64,000 bases of DNA, taken from Paramoeba atlantica (lineage: Eukaryota; Discosea). Shown here in pieces: positions 1 through 9,999 of the stretch. The translations under genes and the position numbers were made by a program. A model generated the notes under the pieces. It worked only from the letters and a program-made list of their open reading frames with translations, did not search any database and was not told the DNA's origin. Location of the stretch: positions 1 through 64,000 of the forward strand of contig CDRNVI010000017.1 of NCBI GenBank assembly GCA_977017575.1, written 5' to 3'. Every line of letters begins with the position of its first letter. The first letter of the stretch is position 1.

Positions 1-2
1 CC

Positions 3-3000
3 TCTTTCTTCCTCCCAGCACCTCTTCCGGTAGACAACGAAAACAACCCGTCGATCCCACTACCGATCGGTGAACTTTACACTGCCGGAGTGGTTGAAAG
101 AGAGGATGGTGTTTATAGCATAGGGGAGATAATTCAACCCACCGAAAATCAGGAAGGTACGACAGAAGGAGGATACGAGCCCGACAATGTCAACTCGATC
201 GATCCGCATGCCAGACACGACGACTTAGAAAGAATTTGCTTCGACGAAGAAGTCGATTCTGGACGGCTATGCACTGAGCTTGGGTCTATGTCACCGCAGT
301 CTCACTATCCGATTCCCGCCGATCATTTGTGGAATGCCTCGAAACATGTCAAAAAGGGAGCGATGTGCACCATCGCATGGACATTCGATAACCGAGACCA
401 GATCAATATATCTATTGGCAAAGTTACCAGCGTGAATAGGAGAAAAGGTGCCGCCAAATTGAACTTGCAATACAAAGGTATTGCAGGCCACAAGATCGAT
501 GAAGAATTTTTCGGAACGCTGCCACCACAAGAAACGGTTAGAGTGTACAAAATTATATGGCACTGTACTCCACCGCCCCCAGAAACCTGTCCACCGAAGC
601 TGAACCAGTCGATCCCGCACATTCCCAATGCAGCCCTTCCCGTCCCTGATTGGACTGACGACGATCTGGACCGAGCACCTATCCCAACATCACGAGTTAT
701 GAGGCCTGAGTTAATACCAGGCGTCATCGCCACATACCGAGAAATAATGAGTGACTACGCGAACAGCCCTTACCCACAAAGACACAAAATCTGGCACGCG
801 GTCCTCTCGGCCATGAAAACATCCTTAGCTACACTTCGACAACAATCCAATCGCAACAGACGTCGGCGACCATTCCCGCCGGAGGAAACAGCGCGAGACT
901 CAGCCCAACAGAATATGAAAGATGGGAAAGCACTTTTGGATCGTTCGAATGGAAAAGAAGACAATGGAGACGAACTTTCGGAGAACAAGGGAGACCTCAC
1001 GGCTTCTGATAAACGAGCCATTAAAAGAGCAACACGGCTCGTGATAGAAGGATATGCCAGGAAAGGAGCTCAAGTGCTTGACCGCAAAATTGAGAAGCAA
1101 TACTTATCCGAAGAAGAGACATTCAAGAAACTTCAAGACTTACACCCACAAAACCCATACGAACTTGATCTTCCATGTGACGCCCACCTAATAGGCGGAC
1201 TCACCCCTACTGAACTCCGCTCTGCTGGGTTGCGCCTCGCCAAAGGAGCTAGCCCCGGACCAACTGGTACGACGGACACGATAGTACGCATACTCATCGA
1301 TGACCCTGTATGCTGCGGGAGTCTTTGCCACATGATTCAGGACCTGATCAATGGATTTCTCACTAAAGAACTGATGCGCCGATTAACACGAGCAAGGTTA
1401 ATTGGTATTCCCAAGCCTGATGGAGGCATCCGCCCGATCGCAATTGGTGAAGTCCTAATGAAACTTTCTGGCTTGGTCCTTGTTCAGCGATTTGAACCCA
1501 CCCTGCAACCGCTATTTGCGCCGCTCCAACAAGGAGTTCTATCTAAGTCAGGCTGCGAGAAGATTGTACATCGGCTAAACTCCCTATATCGCGACGGCTC
1601 GTGCATCCTATCCGTAGATGTAAAAAACGCCTTCAACTCCCCATCGCGACCAGCTCTGGCGAAAGCCGTATATGGTCTTGCTACATTGAAACCCTTCCAG
1701 AGGTTTTTCCATGCTGAATACGCAACGGCATCTGAGTTGCTATACTACGGAAATCAAGGTCACCATGTAGGAACAATTCCAAGCACAAATGGTGTCCGAC
1801 AAGGGTCCACACTTTCATCGGTTTATTTCTGTGCCCTATTGCAACCAATCCTTGAAACTCTGTCTGCAGAGCACCCTGATATCACAATCAACGCTTATGT
1901 CGATGATGTAACTATTGCGTCAAAAAACCCCGAGCGATTGGCCAGTGCCTTCTCCCGACTAAAAACGCTTCTAGAGGAACAAAATCTAATAGTTGCTCCC
2001 AAAAAATGTGTCTGGTTTGGCGGACTGGAAGAAGAACCATTACCACAAGAATTAGAGAGCGCCGGGGTAATCACCAAAAAAAAAGCAACAAAAATCCTTG
2101 GGGCTTTCATCGGGGACGACAAATCGGTCAGCGAACGCCTAATACAGTCACTGACGAAGCACAACGACAGCTTTCGACGGCTCAAATTGATGGGGGTTAA
2201 CAATGTATCGTGCAATCTGCTTTCCAGATGTATAAACGTTAGACAGGCCTACCACCTCCGTGCACACAACCCCACCGCTTCAGCTGAACTAGCGACCCGA
2301 TTCGACAAAGAGGTAGAAAACGTTCTTACATCATGGTTCGGACATCTCTCGGATGAACAAATCGCGTTGCTGCGAATGCCCACAAAAAAAGGAGGACTTG
2401 GCTTGACAGACTGCTCTTCCACGCGAGAGGCCGCGTACCGCTCCTCATGCCACTCTGTTCTTGAGCGCCCCATAAACAATTCAGCTCGGACAGATGGAAT
2501 CAGGGAGCGAAATGTTGGATCAGCGGACCACCTTCAGAGCAACATACCTCCGGTAGACGAAACCACGACGGCGGCTCAAAAGCACATCAAAATTTGGAAA
2601 AAGATGACCCGCGAGCAATCAAACATAGCGAAGGTACTCGAAAAAGTAACACACAAAGGCAATAACGGATGGACGAACTCTGACGCGCGACTCATACCAT
2701 CACACCTGTTCAGTCTCGCCGTCATGCCCCGATTGGGAATCGCTCACCCAGATCTGCCATCACACATCACATGCCCCGGCTGCAGAATTCTTCTTGACTC
2801 CGATTCAATCTTGACACACATCATGGGCTGTACAAAATGCGGTGGTCTCAATGCCACGACTAAACACAACACTCTGGTCAACTTCATTTACGAACTCTGT
2901 ATGAAAACAGGCATTCCGTGCGAAAAGGAGCCCCGTGCACTGTCAACTTTCCGCTGCACACAATGTAACGAGATCGTTAACCCCAATCACCGAAAACTTC

Positions 3001-3419
3001 ACGAGAAAACGTGTGGTGGGCGGTCGTTTCATCGGTCCGGTCCTGACATTGTTATATATTGGGCAACCGGCGAGATATACTACGATCTAACAGTCATCCA
3101 CGAATTGGCACCCTCAAACCTTGACACAAAGTGTGCACATTTATTCCGCGACGCCTGTCGACGAAAACATGACACATACGTCAAGACCGGGAAGATCATG
3201 GCTGAAAGCTTTCAATGTATACCTGTCCTCTCAGGGGGTGCAATGCATTCAAACACGAAGGCTCTTATGGATGCTCTCGCAGATGCCTGTGGAATGCAGC
3301 GCAAACGCGTTTATGCCGAATTTCAGCTATTGTTGCAGGAGCTTAATGGGGCGGTAGCATATTCACAGCTGAGTCGATACCTTCGCAAGGAGGACAAAAC
3401 TCGGGAACATGCCTTCTAA
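3..3419 (+). CDS. Family B1 REL-type LINE polyprotein (RT + restriction-like endonuclease), 5' end outside window
   Basis: This is a non-LTR retrotransposon polyprotein for target-primed reverse transcription. The frame is open to the left edge; the first in-frame GTG (90) is not a credible start, so the N-terminus is missing. A module around 310-560 with G..CTIAW and FFGTLPP resembles a small SH3-like barrel (inference). The RT follows: IPKPDGGIRPIAIGE, motif A SVDVKNAFNS (about 1614), motif B GVRQGSTLSS (about 1792) and the catalytic YVDD (about 1900). The C-terminus has CPGC...C..C..H zinc-ligand clusters, then SGPD...YYDLTVIH (about 3034-3100), a PD-(D/E)XK nuclease signature. REL plus RT without APE or RNase H places it in the R2/CRE/NeSL group, and the layout recalls kinetoplastid CRE/SLACS elements. 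No stop interrupts the visible ORF. The 3' UTR is only about 90 bp and ends in ten A's (3510-3519). Confidence 0.85.
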   Translation, partial: SFFLPAPLPVDNENNPSIPLPIGELYTAGVVEREDGVYSIGEIIQPTENQEGTTEGGYEPDNVNSIDPHARHDDLERICFDEEVDSGRLCTELGSMSPQSHYPIPADHLWNASKHVKKGAMCTIAWTFDNRDQINISIGKVTSVNRRKGAAKLNLQYKGIAGHKIDEEFFGTLPPQETVRVYKIIWHCTPPPPETCPPKLNQSIPHIPNAALPVPDWTDDDLDRAPIPTSRVMRPELIPGVIATYREIMSDYANSPYPQRHKIWHAVLSAMKTSLATLRQQSNRNRRRRPFPPEETARDSAQQNMKDGKALLDRSNGKEDNGDELSENKGDLTASDKRAIKRATRLVIEGYARKGAQVLDRKIEKQYLSEEETFKKLQDLHPQNPYELDLPCDAHLIGGLTPTELRSAGLRLAKGASPGPTGTTDTIVRILIDDPVCCGSLCHMIQDLINGFLTKELMRRLTRARLIGIPKPDGGIRPIAIGEVLMKLSGLVLVQRFEPTLQPLFAPLQQGVLSKSGCEKIVHRLNSLYRDGSCILSVDVKNAFNSPSRPALAKAVYGLATLKPFQRFFHAEYATASELLYYGNQGHHVGTIPSTNGVRQGSTLSSVYFCALLQPILETLSAEHPDITINAYVDDVTIASKNPERLASAFSRLKTLLEEQNLIVAPKKCVWFGGLEEEPLPQELESAGVITKKKATKILGAFIGDDKSVSERLIQSLTKHNDSFRRLKLMGVNNVSCNLLSRCINVRQAYHLRAHNPTASAELATRFDKEVENVLTSWFGHLSDEQIALLRMPTKKGGLGLTDCSSTREAAYRSSCHSVLERPINNSARTDGIRERNVGSADHLQSNIPPVDETTTAAQKHIKIWKKMTREQSNIAKVLEKVTHKGNNGWTNSDARLIPSHLFSLAVMPRLGIAHPDLPSHITCPGCRILLDSDSILTHIMGCTKCGGLNATTKHNTLVNFIYELCMKTGIPCEKEPRALSTFRCTQCNEIVNPNHRKLHEKTCGGRSFHRSGPDIVIYWATGEIYYDLTVIHELAPSNLDTKCAHLFRDACRRKHDTYVKTGKIMAESFQCIPVLSGGAMHSNTKALMDALADACGMQRKRVYAEFQLLLQELNGAVAYSQLSRYLRKEDKTREHAF

Positions 3420-3537
3420 AGCACGGAACAATGCGCCTTCGCCAGTGCACTGATTTCAATTCGCTGAGAATCTAACGCTGAGAATCTAAGAACATATAAT
3501 ATAAGAATGAAAAAAAAAACTATAAATTTAGATATAA
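3420..3537 (+). other. B1 3' UTR, short A run and junction filler
   Basis: Short AT-rich tail of B1. It contains a small direct repeat (cgctgagaatctaa, twice near 3462-3490) and ends in ten A's at 3510-3519. About 18 bp of AT-rich filler with a repeated ataaattta follows, before B2a starts in mid-gene at 3538. No gene is visible. Confidence 0.6.
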
Positions 3538-4322
3538 ATTTAGAGCTCATTCTGAACCGAAGCAAAGAAGCGAACTTACATTTAGAGAGTACGAATGACT
3601 ATGTGAATCCTTACCTTTTCCGCTACACCCTAATGATGCGACTTGGAATAAGTCTACCGAAAGCGCCAATAAACGTCGTATGCCCGGGATGCTGTGGTCC
3701 AGAAACATCTTTTAGTATTATTCCACATATCGCAGGATGCTCGAGATGCTCAGGTATGAACTGCACTCGTAAACACTCTCACATCGTGCGCTATCTAGCT
3801 GACTTGTGCGCGAAGGCAGGACTTCCGTGTGTTATCGAACCGCGAATTCACTCCTCATTTTATTGTACAAAGTGTAAATGCTCTATTTCTGCGGAGGTTT
3901 CTGACCAACATCCATGTAAGGCGCGCAGGATTCGATCTGGCCCCGACCTCGCTATCATGTGGCCCCATATGGGAGAAGTCCTCTATGATTTCACAGTGGT
4001 TCACACTTGCTGCAACAGTTACAAGAAACAAACAAGCAACTACCTACTGCAGCAAGCCCAGGAAAGGAAGTTCAAGAAATATGTGACAGAGAAAGGTGTG
4101 GACAGTGAGGCATTTCGTTGCATCGCCGCCTCAGATTGTGGTGTGTTGCACAACGACACAAAACAACTATTAAAGGCGTTGGCTCAGCGCGCGAATCGAA
4201 AATATGAAAACGTGCGTGAGGCTTTTCAGCTGGAACTTGAAAAGCTATCGGCTTACACGGTAGTGTCTCAACTCCGAGATTACATCACCGATGAAAAGTG
4301 GATTGGGAGTTTACGACTCTAA
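3538..4322 (+). pseudogene. Family B2 LINE, C-terminal endonuclease fragment (B2a)
   Basis: 5'-truncated remnant with only the last ~260 codons of a second family B ORF. It keeps the cysteine/histidine clusters (CPGCCG, CSRCSGMNC, FYCTKCKC) and the REL signature SGPDLAIMWP...YDFTVVH, but no RT. The same sequence recurs almost unchanged at 20822-21606 and its distal part at 37734-38245. The protein is clearly homologous to the B1 C-terminus but well diverged, so it is a separate subfamily. The stop is TAA at 4320-4322. The frame starts in filler, so it cannot make a working element by itself. Confidence 0.85.
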
Positions 4323-4973
4323 AAGAGTTCACTACCACACGTATATCTCCGTACAAATAAGTATTGATTAGTTGCCTTCGAATATATTAGGTCCTTTCGA
4401 ATGTATTAGATACTGCTACTTCTGCATTGATTCTTCATCACGTTTGACAACAATTGGCGCGTATACAATAATTGATCCGGGAACTGTTCTTTTTTACTTT
4501 GAGGCTTTGCTGGTTTCGAGGGGACAAGTGTCATCCATGCTGTTTTATGCTGTTTTATGTGGTCCAACATATATTCGATCATTGAAAATTGTTGATCTTA
4601 CCATGTGAATGGAACGATGCGTATTGCATCGGTACACGAACATTGCCCCGTAGTTTGTTCAAATTGGTTTCTACGGATAGTTGCCGGGGATTTCCAGACG
4701 GCGAGTAAGTTCAAAAAAAAAAAAAAAAAAGCGATGACCGTAAATTTCTGGTAGAGTGAAGTTCGAGTTGTGTCATCGCAACTTTCCTTTTGCGAGTGGA
4801 AAAAGGTTATAAGTCACTAGAGTAAAATAATGTATAGTATAGTATGCTAAAAGTATAATTACATGGTTCCCCCCGGAGGGGGCAAAATCAGGTACATATA
4901 TGTATATGTGCCCCGTAGGGCCACGGTCAAAGAATAAATGTTTTCTTCAAGCAATTCTTTCCGTAAACTCTAA
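4323..4973 (+). other. B2a 3' UTR with poly(A), then a repeated spacer with inverted repeats
   Basis: 4323-4730 is the B2 3' UTR ending in 18 A's (4713-4730). The next 243 bp (4731-4973) are not coding. They open with GCGATGAC, and the reverse complement GTCATCGC lies about 45 bp downstream, so the two could close a stem. They also hold a C5/G5 hairpin near 4870 and an AT palindrome (acatatatgt) near 4893. The whole block, including its junction with family A at 4974, recurs at 21607-22259 and 38246-38898, differing by a few bases and by poly(A) length (20 A's there). Confidence 0.65.
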
Positions 4974-7899
4974 GGATAACCGATCACCTAGGCGACCCTT
5001 GGAAACACGAAGGCAACACCAACAGACTATTAAGGACAGCACCCTCGGCGAACAAACGCCGACACGCTCTCAGCCAGCCCACCAGATCCAATCACCTCCA
5101 AAGCATTCCTCCGGCACAAAACCCATGACTAGCGAAACTGGTTGTTCCGAAGCACAATCGGACGGTAGGCGCGAAGACTTTGGCAACAGATATGCCCCAC
5201 GAAACGGAAGCGACAAGCCCCCACCACTTCCGCAGAGCGCTCCCAAACACCGCATCTGTCCTGCTGAAGGATGCGCCTGGCGCACGATTGCACATGGAGG
5301 GTCTTGGCAAGCATATTATAACCACGTAGCGTACCACCACAGTACCGGCGTCCCGGCTGCATGGTGGGCAGCGGAAGGCAAGTTCCTTTGTGAAACGTGC
5401 GGCAAACACTACACGCTCAACCGTAAAACTACGCACCCGAAGACCTGCATCGGTCAATCAAGTCAAGCAGCACAAATGTCAGTAGATATTTTTTCGCAGC
5501 ACTCCATCGTAACAGAAACCGCCGAATTACCTACTTTGGCAAGTGTCTGCACACTCGAGAAGAGCACATGTAAAGACGTGCCCCACCGATGCCGTCAGCT
5601 GTGGGCGGAGATCTTAACTAGCGCTTTGAAGGCAGCACTACAAGAAAACTCAGTAGCGACATGGACACTCCTTGCCATGCTCCCAAAGTGTGTGTTACCG
5701 GCCCCTCGACGCGGAGGGCGTAAAGGCTACATGGCGTACTCATCCCACGTTCGAAAGTGCATGGAGCGATGGATGGCAAAGGAATACACTCAGTTGTGGA
5801 AAGAGGCAGCCGCTAATAGACGACAACGAAACCCTGACCCCATTTCGGAACAACATGAGGCCCAGAAAGCCGTCATCCGCGCAGAACTTCTAGTCAGACA
5901 AGGTGAATTCTCTAGAGGTATGGCTGCCTTAACCGCAGCGCCGATGGCAGATGAAAACGAAGAAACATATGCGAAGCTGTTGGAGAAGCATCCGGCACGT
6001 CAAACTACTACGGAAGCCCTCGCCGACCCTCCACCACATGTCAAACATTTGAACCTCGAAGAATCCGATATTAAAGTAGCCATAAACAGTTTTCGTCGAG
6101 GATCTTCAGCAGGTACGATGGGTCTCCGCCCGGAACACTTACAATCCGCGCTTCTTTCCTACGAAGACAAGAATGTTCACCCGCTTCAGGAACTCACAAA
6201 CCTAGCTAATCATCTTCTTTCTGGCAAAGCACCCATCGAAGTACAAGCATATTTCGCAGGTGCGCGACTATGTGCGCTCAAGAAGGGGGAAAACGACGTT
6301 CGCCCTATCGCAGCGGGGGAGACTATTCGTCAGTTAGTGAGCAAGGCCGCATGCAGTAGTGTCCGAATGAAAGCGGGGAAATACTTTGAAGCACAACAAT
6401 ATCGAGTGGCCACCCGAGCAGGGGCAGAACGTATCATTCACCTTTGTAGGCTTGCAATGGACACTGACACAACAAATTCCGATATAGTTTTATGCAAAGT
6501 TGATTTGTCCAACGCATTTAACAACGTTAGCCGTGACGCATTCATCAGTCTCACCAGAGAGCACTTCCCGGAATTGTCCATATGGGTAGAATGGTGCTAC
6601 GTCGAAAACAGTAGCTTAACTTACGGGCACCGTTTCGTACCGTCCGCGGAAGGGGTACAACAGGGCGATCCCCTCGGTCCTCTTCTCTTTTCCTTAGTCA
6701 TGTTGGAGGTTACCAAACAAATTCAGTCGTACACGGAACTTCTTCTAAACCTGTGGTACTTAGACGATGGAGTTTTTATAGGGAAAGCAGAAGAAGTAAG
6801 AAAAGCCCTCGACATACTTGATCACCTCGGACCAGGTCAGGGACTACACCTCAATAGCAAGAAATGCGAGATCATCACACTACCCTCATCTGCACACCAA
6901 ACATCTCTTTTCCCAGATATACCAAAAGACAAGCAAAACACAGAAGGAAATTTCGACATCCTAGGAAGCCCTATCGGATCCCACAAACACTGCGCCGAAT
7001 ACCTCATGACCAATGCGATCGAACCAGCAGAAGATACTTTAGTTGCTTCCAGTTTAATTGAGGACCCGCAGGTCGCCATGGCACTGATACGACAATGTGC
7101 TGGCTTTTGTCAACTGGTCTACGCCCTACGTACAACACCCCCACAATGCATACAACGCGTTTGCGAACATCTAGACAATTCACTGTTGAGCACAGCTGAG
7201 GAAATACTTTGCCCACTGAACGCCCCTGCCCGCGCTCAGATCCAACGCCTGAAGAGACACGGAGGTTTCGGTCTGCGTTCATCGGAAATGTACTCGTCTT
7301 CAGCTTACGTAGCATCTGTGGTGTTCGCAGCAAGCAAGGACGGATGGAATCCACTGGACGCGGAAGGTTTTTCACCTGCCGTCAACGACGTGAACGCAAA
7401 AGCCGGAGGCACTCTCGTAGATCCCGAAACGGGTCGTTTCCTTTGCCCCACCACCCAACAGCGCGACCTATCACATCCCTCTTTTCCCCCAAAGCCACCC
7501 ATTCACTCTTCCACACAGGTCGATACAGCCCGCGAGCCATCAGACACCGGACCTTTTTTAGATGCTGACCCGCCGTTGGGCGCTGACCTTGACATAGATA
7601 TTGACCCGCCAGAATGGGACGAAAGTATCATCCCACGTCAGAAAGATATCATCCGCGCTATAGGGGAAAGGGAGTTTAATATAGCATACTGTTCCGCTGA
7701 TACGCGAACGCGAACCAGATGGGTATCACAATCAGGGAAAGGGGCTAGCAGCTGGGCATTCGTCACCCCATCGAAGGACCTGGGCTATGCATTCAAACCC
7801 GCGGAGTTTCGAACCTTCTGTCGATGGTGGTTGGGGGTGGATGTATACGGAGAAACTCGTCCATGTCCCTCGGATGAATGCAAACTCCCTCTGGGTTAA
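4974..7899 (+). pseudogene. A1 ORF, main part (zinc fingers + RT + start of endonuclease)
   Basis: It encodes the family A polyprotein from just before the zinc fingers. CPAEGCAW...H...H (about 5255) and CETCGKHY...H...C (about 5395) are two C2H2-type fingers expected to bind DNA or RNA. The RT has ENDVRPIAAGET (about 6290), motif A CKVDLSNAFNN (about 6491), motif B GVQQGDPLGP (about 6652) and catalytic WYLDDG (about 6752). The REL begins with the WWLG block and CPSDEC near 7865. The frame ends at TAA 7897-7899, created by a 23-bp insertion absent from A10; the rest of the endonuclease is in another frame. It differs from A10 by a few codons, for example a Q for R in the RT block near 6332. 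Confidence 0.85.
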
Positions 7900-7919
7900 G
7901 TTCTTAGTGTTTCTGATCC
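7897..7919 (+). other. 23-bp insertion with snap-back palindrome in A1
   Basis: A1 reads ggg-t, then 23 extra bases, then cctgaaggggatc; A10 (reconstructed across its insertion) lacks the 23 bases. The end of the insert makes a palindrome with the flank: TGATCCCCT-GA-AGGGGATCA, 9-bp arms and a 2-bp spacer. The same site carries the I3 insertion in A10. It could be an abortive insertion, a repair scar or a gene-conversion remnant. Confidence 0.7.
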
Positions 7920-8388
7920 CCTGAAGGGGATCACGCACTCGTGTGCAAACATGGACAAGGTATAATAAACCGGCACAATTCCCTGGTTGAACATTTTTCC
8001 TCCTTCTGCGGGCATGCCTCTTTGGCACCCCAACGAGAGCACAGTCTTGGCAATCGAGGTCCCGGAGGGGAGCTCACCAGGCCAGGCGATGTGTTTCTCC
8101 CCACGTATTCCAAGGCTAAAGGCATGGTCCTTGATTTTGCAGTTACCCACGCTCAGCAAACTAAATACACGGACAAAGTTCGTAACGCTAGCTGGGTAGC
8201 TGCAGGATCATTCGTCGAGCACTACGCAGAGGAAAAAAAGGTGCACCAACGGTTGGAGGCTGAGGAAGCAGGCCATGAATTCACAGCCATGGTGGTAGAG
8301 AGCTATGGCTCCTGGAGCGTGAGCGCAACGTCCGTTCTAAAGGGAGTCGGAAAGAGGCGGGCACAGGCCTCAAATGGGACCCTTACGG
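7920..8388 (+). pseudogene. A1 ORF, endonuclease part before I1
   Basis: It resumes the family A REL domain in a new frame after the 23-bp insertion. Visible are GDHALVCKHG..IINRHN, the rest of the CCHC cluster, then EHSLGNRGPGG.LTRPGD (the PD of the nuclease site, about 8086) and LDFAVTH (the D-x-T strand, about 8130). It continues through the conserved NASWVAAGSF block and the MVVESYGSWS helix. It stops at the I1 insertion, and the last ~40 codons lie at 17459-17580. Confidence 0.85.
8375..8388 (+). repeat. Target-site duplication of I1, left copy
   Basis: The 14-bp TGGGACCCTTACGG flanks I1, with the second copy at 17445-17458. Joining the flanks across one copy restores the family A reading frame seen intact in A10. 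Confidence 0.9.
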
Positions 8389-9543
8389 TCCGGTGCGCAG
8401 GAGTCCACGCGCATTATGAATCTTCTTTTGCGTTCCACGCTTGATCGGGGGGCCTTGTTTCGTCCTCACAAGGGCGGGAGGAGTCCTGCTAAGCTCCGCG
8501 CGAGGTCGTTGAGACAGTTGTTGCTGCGTATGGAAAAGGGGGCGAGGCTGGCAGTGGTGTGGAGATACGGGTATAGTGATGATTTGAAGTTGTGGGAGGG
8601 GGTCTTCGAACGATGGCTTGGCTTGTGGCGCATTCGATACACCGATCGCCCGCGTGAAACACTTCCGTTTCCCCCTTTAAGTCCTTTGATCGTTCTCTGC
8701 GCTGCTCGTGTTTTCAAACCTTTTTCCCTGTCCAGCAGAAAAAAGCGACATCGCAAAAGTAGGGCATTGTCCGGCAAACGTGCTCTTCATGACTCGGAGG
8801 GTCCTAGAGGCCCCGCTGTGAAGGGAAAGCTTAACGTGGCAACCTTGAATGTGACTAGTCTAAAGCTAAAGGGTGAGGATGAGTTTAGTTTGAGAAAGTG
8901 CGGGCACCTGTATGAAGTACTTAATTTTATGAATATGAAAGGAATCAATATTCTGGGAATGCAGGAGACAAGGTACAGATTTTCGTCTTCTGAAAAGTCG
9001 GAGGTACTTTGCCGCAAAGTACATTACCAGAATTCGGAATATTTCTTCAACCTCATTACAGCTCGCGCGAAGGATGCGTACAATGGAATGGGCATCGTAA
9101 GCTCAATGCCTATGTCCAAGGTATTTCGAGTAAGTGAAAGGATCATGGTTGGTGAATTTGAGATGGAAGACGGAGTTGGGACAGTTGTTAATGTTTATGC
9201 TCCTACAAGAGATTCTTCGGAACTCGCGCTATCAACATTTTACGGAGATTTAGAAAAGTGTTGCACAAAAGCATTAGAAAACAATCTGCGACGCCCTCTT
9301 TTCGTGATAGGAGATTTCAACGCCCCCTTAACGCTTATATCAAACAAAGAAATGGACCCACTGGCTGTTGCTCGTCTCAAAGGTCTTTCCTGTGCTATGG
9401 GATGCAAATCCGCGCATAGTCTGTGCCCTAGTAGTAGGAAGTGGACCTGTGAGCTGCCAAACAAAACTTTGCGTCAATTGGATCATATATTTATAAGCAG
9501 CCGATTCGCATCAGCCATTCAGCGCCACAAGGTCGTAAAGGCA
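8389..9543 (+). pseudogene. I1 ORF, N-terminal region and APE endonuclease
   Basis: It encodes the N-terminal basic module (AVVWRYG...LWEGV...LPFPP) and an apurinic/apyrimidinic-type endonuclease. APE motifs in order: NVATLN (about 8839), MQETR (the catalytic Glu, about 8960), VNVYAPT (about 9187), GDFNAP (about 9311) and LDHIFIS (about 9478). The element's own ATG is lost to 5' truncation, but ATG 8374-8376 in the A1 flank is by chance in frame with it. The frame runs into the (CAA)n tail of I2 and stops at 9576. The protein matches I4 except for a handful of residues. Confidence 0.88.
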
Positions 9544-9999
9544 ACAACAACAACAACAACAACAACACTGATATAATCAGTTAAGGGGTTAATATTTTCC
9601 CTTAAACATCTTCACACCTTAGATTAAAAACACTGACCACACAACTGTTTGCCATATCTCAAATTTAATGTTTGTTTTAATGAGTCCTCGCATAATGATG
9701 AGTCTTTTCATTACAATAAACAAGGAAATGGAACCACCAACGCCCCTAGAGTTCAACGCAAATTGAAGGTATCAACTACTTGAGCGCTAAAATAAAACAA
9801 TACAACTAACATATAAACATGAACATAAAACTTATAACCTTATATATCTACAATAAATAATAAATATAGTAATAAGAATAAAAACAATCTGACAGAAAAA
9901 ACATGAATAAGAGCTGCTCGCCTTGTCCGGGCTACAAAATCGCTACTCAAAATTTGAAATTAGGGGGGGGGAATATATTTCACAAGATTTCAAATACCA
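9544..9999 (-). other. I2 3' UTR with terminal hairpin and (TTG)n tail
   Basis: 456 bp of AT-rich sequence with no ORF of note. In the sense direction its last part is the hairpin ACTGAT-TAT-ATCAGT, followed directly by eight or so TTG triplets. The other family I copies also end in a hairpin and a short-repeat tail, but with a different hairpin and tail unit. Confidence 0.75.

Larger units (their letters stand above)
3538..5618 (+). repeat. Large direct repeat unit, copy 1 (B2 tail + spacer + family A start)
   Basis: This 2.08-kb stretch recurs at 20822-22904 with an offset of 17284-17286 bp; the 2-bp shift comes from poly(A) length. Only scattered substitutions separate the copies, for example near 4580, 4670 and 4939. 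Both have the same breakpoint where B2 spacer meets mid-ORF family A sequence, so they come from one ancestral chimera and not from two insertions. The distal half also recurs after 37734. Confidence 0.8.

Noticed and set aside
90-92. GTG at 90 as the start of B1
   Set aside because: The frame is open from the window edge, GTG starts are not expected here, and upstream codons look coding.
4372-4608. Short ORF of 78 codons in the B2 3' UTR, repeated three times
   Set aside because: It starts with TTG, is copied only because the whole block is duplicated, and has no recognisable domain.
4900-4973. In-frame ATG upstream of A1 (and of A2, A7) as the true start
   Set aside because: It lies in the spacer. 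The intact A10 copy shows a different N-terminus joined at this point, so the extension is a junction artefact.
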